Source: Blastobasis lacticolella (lineage: Eukaryota; Arthropoda; Insecta; Lepidoptera; Blastobasidae). Taken from it: a stretch of DNA of 64,000 bases. The stretch covers positions 3,492,001 through 3,556,000 of the forward strand of contig LR990068.1 of NCBI GenBank assembly GCA_905147135.1. The letters are read 5' to 3'. A program made the position numbers and the translations under genes. The notes beneath the pieces were generated by a model. It was not told where the DNA came from. It did not search any database and saw only the letters and a list, made by a program, of their open reading frames with translations. Of the stretch, positions 32,341-43,960 are shown in pieces (within the stretch, counting starts at the first letter, position 1; each line of letters begins with the position of its first letter).

Positions 32341-32710
32341 TCGTGTTGTGGTGTCTACGTGCAATAAACGTTTACTTTCTTGGCTCCAGAATCTCTCCAA
32401 TGAAAATGTTAAGTGCCTAATTCCTCTAAACGAATTAACTTGTATCCTACAGTTTACAAAATACACACAAAACAATGGAACACACACACAGAGAGATAGA
32501 GTACATACAACACACAAGTACAATATGTGTATGTACTACAAAAATTGTTAAATTAGAATTTATAAATTTAATATTACAAACTATTTGATTATTCAGTAAA
32601 GTACCTATAATCCTACCCGGTTCCAGCCGTTAGCGCGTTGTATTTTACACCCAGCGCCCTCTCTCGAGTACGTTAGAAACCGTCAGGGAATTCTTCTCAC
32701 CCCTTTGGTG
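32341..32710 (+). repeat. repeat R, copy 5, right part
   Basis: Continues with GTGTCTACGTGCAATAAACG and CTTGGCTCCAGAATCTCTCC through CTCGAGTACGTTAGAAACCG, then stops near 32705. Confidence 0.8.
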
Positions 32711-33475
32711 GAGCTAAGGGGCTGCGACGGGGCAGTTCAATAGCACAGACCATCAGACATCTTTGTGCTTGTTAGTATGATTGAACTTTTATTTGAAACA
32801 TATAAATATGATATTCGCGCAGTGAAGCGAGCTAATCTGGGTCCCATAACATGTAGAATAATGGAATACGGAGCCGATAAATAACACACAGAGTAAAGTT
32901 TTATACTTAGCTTTACAGCTTGTATTTCATCGAAGGCCACGGAAGGAAGTAAAGTTTTGGATCCTAGAGAGACCCACCTAGACCACAGCCTAAAGAGAGG
33001 GTTGTGTGAGTGTTGCCATTAGGAGATTGGTTTTTGTAGAGGAATTTGTCTATATTCCAACAGTTCCACACACAATGCAGTCTGACTCAATAGACACAAC
33101 TATATTTTAAGCAGATGACACACAACTTACACGATGAGGCACAACATGAGCAATAATTACGATGGGAATAATTAATTGTATCAATAGAGCAACATACGTT
33201 ACGTATCAACTCAATAGAATGAATGTTTATCCTCACCTAAATACGGGTAGGCTTTTACCATAGTACCGTCCGATACGGCACAATTCCGCGGGCGGCGAAC
33301 AATGGGCTGGCCGGCGGAGGTGCATTTCCACAGCATCCGTCCGTTACGGAATCGTATAAGTATTGATGAATTATTTATATAAGTATTTATATTTAATTTA
33401 TGTATATTCTGTATGTGTGTATTTTGTTTTAAAAAATATGATACATAGTTATATGTAAGTATATACTGTGCGGTT
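32711..33475. other. unassigned; includes a GC-rich 130-bp patch
   Basis: At 33235-33360 the sequence is GC-rich, and the minus strand reads RNGRMLWKCTSAGQPIVRRP in an open frame (33211-33531). I do not recognise the protein; it could be a fossil exon or TE coding piece. The rest is featureless. Confidence 0.35.
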
Positions 33476-33598
33476 CCAAAGAACGGGGTCGGCAACGCGT
33501 GGGTGATGCCCCTGGTAATGCAAAAGTCCATAGGCTGCGGTGACTGCTTACCATCAGGCAGGCCGCAAGCTTGTTTGCCACCTAAGTGGTATAAAAAA
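33476..33598 (+). mobile_element. J1 tail fragment
   Basis: GCGGTTCCAAAGAACGGGGT shows an internal deletion relative to 49720, joining GGTTCCAAAG directly to ACGGGGTCGG. Then GTCCATAGGCTGCGGTGACT and GCCACCTAAGTGGTATAAAA. Confidence 0.75.
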
Positions 33599-34136
33599 AT
33601 AAATAAAAAAATACTTTATGTAGTTACACATATCACATATGAATAATAATAATTAATGTATGTAAATAAAAAACGGCATTTCAGAACTGGGCGAAGAAGC
33701 GCGCGAGTGGAGCGCACTTTCGAGATGACTTCGTTGACGTGATGACGCATAGTTGGTTTGAGATAAATCACTAGCTATTTAATTACCGAGGCCCTCCTTG
33801 CCTTGTAACCAGACTTGTAAGCTGGTTTTATATTCATTTTTGTTGTTAGGGTAAATGTACAGAGAATTTGTTAATTTTGTTATAAAGGAAACTGCTCATA
33901 AAACAAAAGAATCTGTGGGAGTGGGATATTCGAAACGGCTTAGTGCAGAATACGATATCCGCTCCTCTTTGGTTAATTACATTTGTAGGGTTGTAGATAG
34001 TTGGAAAGTACTTATTCATGATTGTTAGTAAAATAAACGACTGACGACGGACAACACGTCCCATTCAGACAGGAGTTACAGTAGCAGAATACCAACAACG
34101 TGTAGAACTACCATTGAGCTGCGATTGCGAACCAAT
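33599..34136. other. unassigned sequence
   Basis: Nothing recognised apart from general AT richness. Confidence 0.4.
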
Positions 34137-35189
34137 TACAATTTATTTATTTAAAACTTTATTGCACAATAATACAATTGGCGGACTTAAAGCCATTAAG
34201 GCTTTATCTTCCAGTCAACCAGTAGACAATGCAGAACGTTAGTAAGTAGGTGCTTTATAAAGCGTGATGATAGATTGTAACTTACCTAAATACAATACTA
34301 ACTACATCAAGATAGAATAAACATATATTATATTGTAATAAATACTATACATACATACATATATTAAAAATAAAAATACTTAATACTATTTATATTGACT
34401 TTATGGCCTTTTATCTATAAAAAATTTCTTAATTTGTTTTTTAAAAATAAAGCGATTCGGTGCTTTACGCACATCATCAGGAATCTCATTCCAAAGACGT
34501 GCTGCCTGGACTGTGAAAGAATGGCTGTAGAAGTTCGTATGATGGAGGGGAATATCTAGTCGCAAGTTATTTGTAGATCGAAGTTCACGCTCATGCGTTG
34601 AATGCAAAAAGACTACATTGTCTCTAAGATAACCAGGCGAGGAAGGATTATCAAAAATAGAAAAGAGTGTGGAGAGAATACGTGACTTCCTTCTCTCGCG
34701 GATGGTTAACCAGCCCAGCCTATCTCTGTATTCAGAGATGTGGTCATACTTCCTCAGGCCGAAGATGAATCGAATGCAGTTATTCAGCAGGCGCTCAAGC
34801 TTATTGAGGTAGGCTTCATTCAGGTCAAGGTAGCACACATCTGCGTAGTCTAAAATAGGTAAGACTAAAGTCTGCATGAGTAGAATTTTAGTCTTAATTG
34901 GTAGGAAAAATTTATAACGATGCAGGGTGCGCAGTGTGCCCGTGTCCTTCCTGCCCACATCAGCCACCTGAACGTTCCAGGTAAACGATTGGTCCATATG
35001 GAGACCCAAGTTATTGACGTCAGATGCGTAAGGAACGGCAATACCATCATAGATTATGGGATTCAAGGTACCCATATCCACTTTCGCTAAAATACGCGAG
35101 CTGCCCAAAATAATGGCCTGACATTTGTTAAGATTAACAGAAATGCCAAAGCTACAATTCGATCGCGTCATTAGTAAATTAGCGGACAC
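34137..35189 (-). pseudogene. C-terminal half of a CR1/jockey-group LINE ORF2, with 3' UTR
   Basis: A 262-codon open frame (34401-35189) begins just after the polymerase active site. Early residues NLNKCQAIILGSSRI and PYASDVNNLGLHMDQSFTW are the block following the FADD motif. Later come LVLPILDYADVCYLDLNEAY, NNCIRFIFGLRKYDHISEYR and AARLWNEIPDDVRKAPNRFI. No stop interrupts this part. The 3' UTR to 34137 includes GTGCAATAAAGTTTTAAATA (minus strand) and TAAA-type repeats. 5'-truncated; close relative of the fragment at 23927-24508. Confidence 0.88.
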
Positions 35190-35305
35190 GAGGTACAGGA
35201 CATTTGTAACCTAAGCGAGTATATGCAGTGTCGGATTTAGTTTGCTTTAGGTTTAAATTCGGTTAGGTTAGGTCAGTGTTGTGACAAATCTCCGTAAAAT
35301 TGGGA

Positions 35306-35460
35306 ATTTTTTTATACCAATAAGATAGCAAAAAGCAAGCCTGCCTGATATGCCTGATGTTAAGCAGTCACCGCAGCCTATGAAAATTTGCAATACCAGG
35401 AGCATCCACGCTTTGCTGACCCCGTAAAAACTTATTCACCCCTTTCTTGAAGAACTCCAT
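35306..35460 (-). mobile_element. J1 tail fragment
   Basis: TTTTTTTATACCAATAAGAT, AAGCAGTCACCGCAGCCTAT and GACCCCGTAAAAACTTATTC, followed by TTCTTGAAGAACTCCATATT. Diverged minus copy. Confidence 0.7.
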
Positions 35461-35462
35461 AT

Positions 35463-35718
35463 TTCATCACAGCCCGTAACAGTCCACTGCAAGACTTAGG
35501 GCCTCAACCACGAAAGGGGAGGTTATTGCCATTATCTCCACGCTTGGCAGGCCGGGTTGGAGATCGCAGTGTTTAAATATAACAATGGAAAATGCTGCTG
35601 CCCATTTTCCAGACTACGGACACTCTTGATCTTTTGCCTCGAAATCATTAGTCGCCTTGTACGACACCCACGAGTCTAAGGGGTTGGTGCTATTCCACTC
35701 TACCGGACACCAAACGGC
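35463..35718 (-). mobile_element. SINE-A copy
   Basis: CATCACAGCCCGTAACAGTC to GGACACCAAACGGC. Weak TSD candidate CCATATTT/CCATGTTT. It abuts the J1 tail. Confidence 0.85.
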
Positions 35719-35754
35719 CATGTTTGTTAGTTAGATATCAAATTATTGTATTAG

Positions 35755-36420
35755 ATTTGTTTTTGGTCTCCGCAAGTTCGACTACGTATCCGTGTTCCGT
35801 GCTCGGCTTGGGTGGCTATTTACCTTATTCTGCATCGGCTAAGCAGTGACTGTCTTTCGCTATTGTACCGAGTACTCTTCGACCGCTCCTCGCCGCAATA
35901 TCTAAGAGAGCGTTATCAGTATAAGTCTGACGCAAATTTATACCGGAAACGCTGTTTCTAAGTCGATCCCTCCGATCCTCTCGCGACCTAACATTGGTAA
36001 TGCGTGTACATGTCACAAGCTTCTACGACAAGTCGTTCACTGTTCAGTCGGTGCGCTTGTGGAATGCTCTGCCCCGCAACGTGAGATGCTCCGAGTCCCC
36101 GGTCTTATTTAAAAGAAAACTGAAAGTACATCTCCTAACAGCGAATATCTGAAATCCATCGCATGTGTTCATAAAATATGGAATAGCAATATTTGTGTTT
36201 TTTTTTCTTTTCATATTTTGTATTAGAAACCTTTGTTCGTCATTTAATGTAGATAGTGACTCCCTGTATATTACATGCCTGCTTACTTTAAGATCCTTCT
36301 ACGATGTCCGTGAAAATTGTCTAGAAGAGATCGCTTGTAGCGATAAGACCGGCATTGTACTACATTGTCTTACTGAAACAATGTTTTACTGTCCTTGTAT
36401 GTACAATAAGAATTACACAT
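35755..36420 (+). pseudogene. C-terminus and 3' UTR of another jockey-like LINE
   Basis: Plus-strand codons in shifting frames read LLYRVLFDRSSPQYLRERYQ, YKSDANLYRKRCF and then, after a shift, SFTVQSVRLWNALPRNVR and a lysine-rich end near 36150. The 3' UTR includes GAAGAGATCGCTTGTAGCGA, which recurs in the insertion at 48385-48510. At least one frameshift near 35940; the 5' part is absent. Confidence 0.75.
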
Positions 36421-36612
36421 AAAAAATACCCGGGTATCTAAAAAGTCTGGTATTCGAAAACCCTACTTGCTATAGTGTTGTTTTCCCTACGGTTCGGTAG
36501 GCTTGCACCCACCGTGATCACGAGAAGACTGCAGTGGAGAGGTGATAGCTGCGGTGATATGCAGTGATATACCCTCACAGTGTAACCCTACCGAAACGTC
36601 GGGAAAACGAAT

Positions 36613-36690
36613 CGAAAAGGTACGTCGCGTGTGAGTCCCGTTTAATTCAATAATATGTGTAAAGAACGCGAGTTTAGTTCAAAACAAATA
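36613..36690 (+). repeat. short repeat pair with 12338-12410
   Basis: GAAAAGGTACGTCGCGTGTG, ATAATATGTGTAAAGAACGC and GAGTTTAG match the 12.3-kb block. The sequence between 36420 and 36895 is otherwise unassigned. Confidence 0.6.
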
Positions 36691-36894
36691 ATAATAGTTA
36701 CTTTTATTAATGCCTAGGGTGCCACATGAATGGATGTTTCCATAGCCTCTTTTATCTATGGACCACTATTGAAAAGCAGCCGCCGTGACGGGGGTCCTTG
36801 CATGCTTCACTTCTCTCTAGTGTAGAATGGTATCTGTATTATTTCAACTCCGTAGCGGCAATTAGGTAGGTACCTACATTTGATTTTGTTATTC

Positions 36895-37585
36895 TTTTTT
36901 TTTCTATCATAATTATAATTTTAATTTCATGTACGCATAGTTCTTTCGTTTTTTTCTTGTTGTACCTTGTTATCGTGTCGTGCTGTCCACGTGCAATAAA
37001 TGTTTACTTTCTTTATTTCTTTCTTGGCTCCAGAATCTCTCCTTCGAAAATGTTAAGTGCCTAGTCCCTCTTAATGAGTTAGCTGCTATCCTACAGTTTA
37101 CCAAATACACACAACACAATGCAACACATACACAGAGAGAGTACATACAACACACAAGTACAATATGTGTATGTACCACAAAAATTGTCATTAGACAGTA
37201 TGTATGACAAACTATTTAATAATTCAATAAAGTATCTATATTTTTATCGGGATCAAGCCGATAGCGCGTTGTATTCTACACCCAGCGCCCTCTCACGAGT
37301 ACGTTACAAACAGTCAGGGAATCCTTCTCACCCCTTCAGTTGAATATGTTTCTCGTATATTGTATTTTTAACAAACGAACAAACAAATTGTTAATATTGC
37401 GCTTATAATTTGGCGTCATCTAACTTTAAATTATGACAAAGAGTTATTTCGGATTACCTTTCATTTTGAAGTCTGTCATTACTTTACAAAAACAAATGCT
37501 ATTGGGCTTATGTAACTTGGATGACAATGTATTGATATGGTAGGTACCGTGGAGCTGTTCTGATGGAGTCGGAAGTCGGTAAATT
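36895..37585 (+). repeat. repeat R, copy 6
   Basis: The most contiguous copy: TATGTACGCATAGTTCTTTC, GTCGTGCTGTCCACGTGCAA, TTTC repeats, TTACCAAATACACACAACAC, ACACCCAGCGCCCTCTC, ATTTGGCGTCATCTAACTTT and GGTACCGTGGAGCTGTTCTG. Confidence 0.82.
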
Positions 37586-37614
37586 AAATGTAATACAAAC
37601 AAAACAATAGTTCA

Positions 37615-37867
37615 GTAGCCGTATTCACAATGATTCGAAACCGTTTCCGAACGATTCGACACAAAATTCGTGAGTGGCGAATCCGTGTCGATCGATTCGA
37701 AAACTGTTATTCAGAATTCCAATAGGTTCCACGGAAACTCTACTCTCTATAACATACGAAAATTTCATCAAAAGTAACTGAAACCACATTTTCCTAAGAG
37801 CTTTTGCGGGGTCCTTTGTCGATTCCGTATCCGAATCCGATTTCCGAGCCATTGTAAATACGGCTAC
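37615..37867. mobile_element. 253-bp MITE
   Basis: Ends GTAGCCGTATTCACAATG and CATTGTAAATACGGCTAC are complementary over 18 bases with one mismatch. The interior is rich in TTCGAATCG-like words. No clear target duplication. Confidence 0.7.
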
Positions 37868-38147
37868 AGCTCAACTCGAACGAGTTCTTTCTGCCTCGTT
37901 CGTATTCGGAGCTACTCGGAACGTCTCGTTGACATGTGACGGTTGATATTATATTATGCTATGTACCACGACACTGACAATGTTAGCGATAATATCTTTT
38001 TGCAATAATCACTGATTATGAATCGTAACTTTAAATTCTTATTAGTTGCATGGGTTTTGGTTGACTGCAATATTTTCCGAAAAAATACCAATACTCTAGA
38101 GAGTCTCTATTTTCAATATTAGCCCCAGTTCAAGGCCACAGACTGTA

Positions 38148-39075
38148 TATAGAACTCGAGACCTCTTGCGTGGCAGATGGCATGATGACAACTAAACCAC
38201 TCAGGTAGTCAAAAGATAAATAAAAGGAGATGTATGAAACCAGTCATGGATGAGAGGCTAGGTAGGTAGGCTAGGGACTTGTGTCCGTACAGAGCAACAA
38301 GGGGGTCTATAGTCTCTGTATGTGTATGTATGTATATTAACAACTGTGTATAGTATCAATAGATTTCTAGTGGCTTAATTTGTCTCCACAATAACCACAA
38401 CACACTTCACCTTGACATATTGGTAATTACAGTGGAGCGACTGCCAACAGACTTCCGTGACCCTGCTTCCAGGGGAACCTGTACAGCTTGAATCATGGTT
38501 ACATATTCATTCGCCTGAATGTGCAGGTTTCATCACGATGTTTTCTCTCACCGTAAAAGCATTGGTTAGCATTCAACTAATGTACTTAATTAACTCAGAA
38601 ACTCATTGTTACATGGTGGCAGTGGGGTTCGACCCTGGGACCTCTCATTTTATGTACCATTCGGCTACCGACGCTCATAAAACTAATCATCAGTGTCATA
38701 TTTTTGTAAAGCCTGTAAAAACGCTTGGTTCCTTTCTCCTCCATCTTAAAACTATCTTTGCGACATAAAATCCTCCAAAACCCTACAATTTACAAAAATG
38801 ACCTTTTGGTAAGCAGATTAATTTCCCTACAATAGCAATATACCCAGTCTTTATGGATAAATCGACGCCATTACAAGACCTTCAGAGATATCGATAAGCC
38901 AGGTTTTATATTGGAACGGGAAATTTATGAGAACACTTAACTTATAAACCGCGGAGAAACAATACTGTTTTAAATAGTTTCTACCTAGAGTATACTGAAA
39001 GTTCAGCGGTCCTAGCCATTCTTAAATTTCGAATGTTATATTCCTTTAAAAAACTCAATCATTGATTTAAAGCAA
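38148..39075 (+). repeat. duplicated segment D1, copy 2
   Basis: Counterpart of 21778-22900. It begins at the SINE-C head (GAGACCTCTTGCGTGGCAGA) and runs to TTAAATTTCGAATGTTATAT and TCAATCATTGATTTAA. It lacks about 105 bases of the SINE-B tail present in copy 1. Confidence 0.8.
38430..38685 (-). mobile_element. SINE-B copy 7
   Basis: TAATTACAGTGGAGCGACTG to GGCTACCGACGCTC. Occupies the same position in the duplicated segment as copy 4, so both descend from one insertion. The tail side is deleted. Confidence 0.85.
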
Positions 39076-39141
39076 AATTGTCGGGAAATCGTGTTTCAAT
39101 TGTGTTTTATCACAAGTTGAAGTTCACCGTCCGTAGCAAAA

Positions 39142-39800
39142 ATGGAATTAACGCCAGAGATTTTAGAGTGATGAGATTTCATGATTTTTAAAGTTCACTG
39201 GGTGAGAGCAAGACAGCATTGTTCGTCTTCAAAATGCTTTTAGGAGGGAAGTACCTCATTTAAGCAATGTAAGGCGTTGGTACGCAGAATTTAATCGTGG
39301 GCGTCTTTCTCTCCATGATTAAATTTGTGAAGGTGGCTGCTGTCAAGCATTTAATTTAGAAAACCGGCAAAGACATTTGGGCATTGGTATGAGCCAAATT
39401 TAAAAAATTGTACATGAAAATTAAATGTTAGAAAACTTTGTTGCCGCTGGATTCCTCATGAACTCTCCCCAGAACAAAAACGGCCTCGTGATTGTTGTAA
39501 AAAATGTTGTTAAAGTACGATCACTGACGTTCAAATGCTGTGTATGCCATTGCGACAGGAGATGATACATGGATATATTGTTACATGTCGGAAATAAAAC
39601 AACAGTGTTCGAACACGACAGCAAACCAACAAAATTGAGGCAGGCGAGAAGCGTAGGCATAACATTTATTGAGTTTTATTCCTCCTGGACTGATCCTGTC
39701 TGCTTGTCTTGAAGAATAAAAGACAGTTAATGCTAAGTGGTATACCACCATTCGTTTGCCCAGTGTCTTTGAAAAAGTTTGAGAAAAAAATGACCAAGAC
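39142..39800 (+). pseudogene. second mariner-family transposase pseudogene, heavily decayed
   Basis: Starts MELTPEILE and soon hits stops. Recognisable pieces in different frames: AEFNRGRLSL-like near 39290, NVRKLCCRWIPHELSPEQKR near 39430, TGDDTWIYCYMSEIKQQ near 39555 (first catalytic aspartate motif), then FEHDSKPTKLRQARSVG near 39608. MELT and the W-I-P-H motif place it in a mariner subfamily different from the element at 19065. The second and third catalytic blocks are not found. Inverted repeats not recognised. Confidence 0.85.
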
Positions 39801-39865
39801 GTGTGGGTTTCTTGCCGTTTCTTTTTCACACAGATGGTCATTTTCCTAACTGAAGCGGCATACTG
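39801..39865 (+). mobile_element. LINE 3' UTR fragment
   Basis: GTGGGTTTCTTGCCGTTTCT followed by CACACAGATGGTCATTTTCC matches, on the opposite strand, the 3' UTR of the LINE ending at 61577. Confidence 0.55.
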
Positions 39866-39892
39866 ACAGACAGACGACATTCTTTTTACTTA

Positions 39893-40250
39893 TTTGTTCC
39901 GAGCTCAGGGGGCGACGCGGGTAGGCCGGCTGGTGCGTGCGGGTGTGAGCACCGGCGGGCTGCATAGGGCCGGGCGCGCGCCTTACATGATTCGCCTGCG
40001 GTTATGTGCGTGGCGCGTATCGGTGCCCGGTGTCTCGCCGGAGTGAGCCCTCGTGCGCGCTGATCGGTCTGCATGCGTCGCCCCCTACCTGGATGAGCTC
40101 GCTTAACTTCTCTTTGTTTTCCGTTAGATTTTAGACTTTTAAAAAGAGATTAATTAACGTAATCCTAATTCAGTAAATACTTTTTCATTTTCATTTTCAT
40201 TTTCGTCGCATCCTATTAAAAAATAATTTAAAAAGCTTTCTGTCATTAGT
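39893..40250 (+). repeat. repeat X, copy 1
   Basis: A very GC-rich first half (CGGGTGTGAGCACCGGCGGG, GGTGTCTCGCCGGAGTGAGC, GATCGGTCTGCATGCGTCGC) and an AT-rich end with TTTTCA tandem units at 40181-40205. The second copy is at 48268. Length and tandem tail suggest a SINE-like retroposon; I see no convincing tRNA or 5S head. Confidence 0.6.
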
Positions 40251-40257
40251 TTAGAAA

Positions 40258-40400
40258 AGTCAAAGTCAAAGTCAAATAATTTTTATTCAATTTACGTTTA
40301 CAAAACTCTTATGAACGTCATAAAACACAAAATTATGTATACAAATAACATTTAGAAAAATAGGGCTGCGGGCCGTGGCAACATTGAGCCGGTGTGCCTT
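40258..40400 (-). mobile_element. LINE-like tail fragment with GACTTT units
   Basis: The plus strand AGTCAAAGTCAAAGTCAAAT followed by TTTTTATTCAATTTACGTTT is the complement of a tail AATAAAAA...TTTGACTTTGACTTT, a pattern of lepidopteran LINE ends. Confidence 0.5.
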
Positions 40401-41059
40401 CCAGACATTATTAGTCCCAGATTGGACTGACTGTCACTGTCTGTCACTGTCACCTTGACAGTTTGACTTACCGCCCGAATCAACGGTGCACGGTGCCGCG
40501 CCGCGTGCGTTGTTTTTGTGCACATATAACATAAATATTATACGAACACGAAAAAAAAAACTATATATCAAAGGTGATAACTGTAAAACCTAATAATTAA
40601 TGGCTAAATCACAACCATACGCATTTTCTAGTAGGTACACAGTGCACACCTGTGAATATGCAACAATTAAAGTAAACATAACCTAATTAACAGTGCATTC
40701 ACATTTTAGCTCGTTTATGAAGAAATACATTAAGTGGAAATGAGTCTTGCAATGTATGAACATCTTTTACGTATGTCTTGAAACTTCCGTAACAAATGAT
40801 GGATAACATAATGGAATTTACGGTAAGGTAGTTTTCACGTTCTAAATTACATTACTATTACAATTATTATAAATACACGATTCAATGAATCAATTGATCT
40901 AATATTACAAATGTCAATAGTTTATTCACTTAAACAATACAATAAATAATATAAAAATGATTAAATCGAAATTACCTATGATTAAATGTCAAGATACTAA
41001 TATAATTATGAATGTCAACATGTAAAATTAGAATTAAATTAATGAAAAAATAATGCTCA
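40401..41059. other. unassigned, AT-rich after 40540
   Basis: Tandem CTGTCACTGTCTGTCACTGT at 40430-40450; otherwise nothing recognised. The LINE 3' end begins at about 41060. Confidence 0.4.
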
Positions 41060-41078
41060 TTTCAGGTTCAGGTTCAAA

Positions 41079-43960
41079 CTATACCCAGGGATTTTTGTCT
41101 TCATTATAATCATTTATTTTGTAATATGCTTTCTTCAGTAATACTTTCTTAATAAATGACTTAAACTCATTGAAAGGCAAACTCTGAACCTCCTCTGGTA
41201 ACTTATTAAAGAAAGGAACACAGTGGCCAATGAAGCAGGATTTGACCTTGGACAGTCGGAAGCGCTCCACCGCCAGCCTGTTCCTGTGTCGAGTGTTATA
41301 ACTGTGTTTGTCTGAGTTTTTGCAATAGGAATCAATGTTTTTGTAAGTGTGCATCAAATTATAATATATATACTGGGATGCCACAGTTAAAATACCTATA
41401 TCTTTAAAAAGTTCTCTTAATGAGACTCGTGGACCCAAACTGTAAATGGACCTGATGGCCCGCTTTTGTAACACAAATATATCTTGAATCTCTGCTGCAG
41501 TACCCCACAACATTAGACCATAGGACATAATGCTATGGAAGTAGCTGAAATACACAGTTCTGGCTATTTCAATATTTGTAAGGCTCTTTATTCTTTTTAT
41601 GGCATAGATAGCGGAACTTAATCATTTGCCCAACGCAGCCAACTGAGTCTTCCATTGTAATTTTCTGTCCAATGATATTCCTAGAAATAAAGTGGATTCA
41701 GAAAATGATAGTTTATTTTTGCCAAGAAAAAGGTTGATTTTACCAGTAACTACATTGGGCATCTGGAAAAGTACGCATTTAGTTTTATTTGGATTTAAGT
41801 ATAAGTTATTGATTTGAAACCATTTGTGCAGTTGCGAGAGAGTACCATTTACATCGTCAAAGTTTGTTTTATTTCTATCAACCTTAAATAGTAGAGAAGT
41901 GTCATCTGCAAAAAGTACTATCTCGCAGTGCTTACTGATAAAGTATGGTAAATCATTTATATAAACGAGGAACAGGAAAGGTCCTAAAATTGAGCCTTGC
42001 GGAACGCCCATAGCAACAGGACAGCCACCAGAGGTAGATTCATTAATTTTTACCTTTTGAGTTCTGTTGTTTAGGTATGACGTTAAGAGTGATAAAGCAT
42101 TACCAGTTATACCGTAATACGTTAACTTTTTTAAAATTATACTGTGACTGACACAATCGAAGGCTTCGGAAAGGTCACAAAAAATGCCAATGGCATTTTG
42201 TGACCTCTCCCAGGCGTCGTAAATATGTTTAAGCAATTCAATGCCAGCATCAATTGTGGATCTACCCTTTGTGAAGCCAAATTGAGTTTTGTGAAACAGT
42301 CCATGTTCTGTAAAATGTGCTAACAATTGTTGTGAAATAAGTTTTTCAAAAATTTTCTTAGCACTGGTAAAACTGAAATGGGTCTAAAATTGGAAGGGTT
42401 TTGTCTTCCACCATTTTTGAAAAGAGGGACTATTTTGCTAATCTTCATAAGATCAGGAAAAATCCCTTTGTCTATACTATTATTAAAAATATCAGCGAGT
42501 TGAGGAGCTATGTCTTTTATAATGCTTTTAATAATATAGACTGACATACCCCATATATCCTCAGTTTGTTTTAAATTGAGAGAGTTGAATGATTTAAGAA
42601 TATCAACATAACCGATGTGCCTAAACTTGAAATTTATCATACACGCAGTGAGACTTTGTTTAAGAACTTGCTCCGCTAAATCAGCAGACGAGTTCAGATT
42701 TTGAGTTGTGTTTATGGCAATCTTGGAAAAGTACTCATTAAAAGTGTTTGCTATCTCATGGTCATTTCTGATGGTTTTGTTATTAACTTGTAATTCAAAG
42801 TTACGATCATGATTATTATTACCCTTGCCTGTTTCGTGGTTTATAATTTGCCAGACAGCTTTAACTTTGTTATTAGCTTTGTTAATTTTGGATTTTATAA
42901 AATTGGCCTTCGCATTATGGCAAACACTTTTAAATATTTTGGAATACTTCCTAACATAATTTGCAAATGTGTCGGACTTATTATAGGTTTTCATATTGTA
43001 CAGCTCATATAGTCTTAATCTACTTTTGTAAATTCCCGTAGTGGCCCAATCACCGATTTTAAGTTTACCGTTTTTTTTAAAGGTTTTGATTTTGAAAACA
43101 TTATCAAATTCTGTCTTAATGTCACTGAACAGGGCATTATAATGGTCATTCGGTTCAGTAGTTATTGGATGTTTTAAGTAAATCTGTTTAGCCACATTGT
43201 TTGAAAATGAATTTAAACGTTGTTTAGTAACTGGTCGACATTTCATTATTGTGGGTTTGGATGGTATTTGTTCCTGCATCTCGATACCAATACCATAATG
43301 ATCTGATCCAAGGCAATTCAAAACAAACTTATTGGAGATCTCACAATTACAGAACACGTTATCCAGACACGTGGCCGATGACTCAGTGACTCTTGTGGGT
43401 TCACTAAATATTTTATTAAGATTGAACGAATTAAACAAAGATATTAGCCTTACACATCGACTAGAATCATCCAACATGTTCACATTAAAATCCCCACAAA
43501 CTACAATGGATTTACTACCACTTGTTATTTTTATTAGCGCCTCCTCCATAAACTCTTCAAATACCTCATAGTCCCCTGAAGGGGGCCTGTAAACGCACAG
43601 GATTGTATAAAGTGGCAGTTCTACACAGGATATTTCAATTGTTTGTTCCACAGATAAATTAGCTATGTCTTTACGTTCCTTATATTTTAGACAATTTTTT
43701 AATAAAATAAGTGAACCTCCATGGATTGCGTTTTCCCTCGTGTACTTGCTAGCAATAATGTAGTTGTTGAAATTGGGAATTAATGACAAGTTTGTGAGCC
43801 AATGCTCAGTAATGCACATTATTTTAATATTACTATCATCTAAAAATAAACTTAATTCTAATTCTTTGCTAGCTAAACCTTGAATATTCTGGTTAACTAA
43901 GTTAAAATTATTTTGTTTTAATTGAATGCAAGGTTTAGCTATTGTCCTACATGTTAGTTT
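41079..43960 (-). pseudogene. CR1-group LINE ORF2 (endonuclease-reverse transcriptase), nearly intact
   Basis: Read from right to left. The open frame enters near 43960 (overlapping the end of ORF1), first ATG at 43819. Endonuclease: QNIQGLASKEL upstream of the ATG, ITEHWL, then VVCGDFNVNML and LGSDHYGIGIE. Reverse transcriptase: KISKIVPLFKNG and NFRPISVLPVL, then after a one-base frameshift near 42365, FGFTKGRSTIDAGIELL, IFCDLSEAFDCVSHSI, GVPQGSILGPFLFLVYINDL and the catalytic FADDTS near 41905. A single in-frame TGA at 41622-41624 replaces the arginine codon of the related element at 61577. The frame then stays open through MYFSYFHSIMSYGLMLWGTA to the stop at 41079. A short TGAACC tandem tail follows at about 41060. 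Only two lesions in ORF2, so this copy is fairly young. Clade assignment (Daphne/CR1-like) is tentative. Confidence 0.9.

Noticed and set aside
39886..40074. 62-codon arginine-rich minus ORF
   Set aside because: Open only because of high GC in repeat X; the other X copy does not preserve it.
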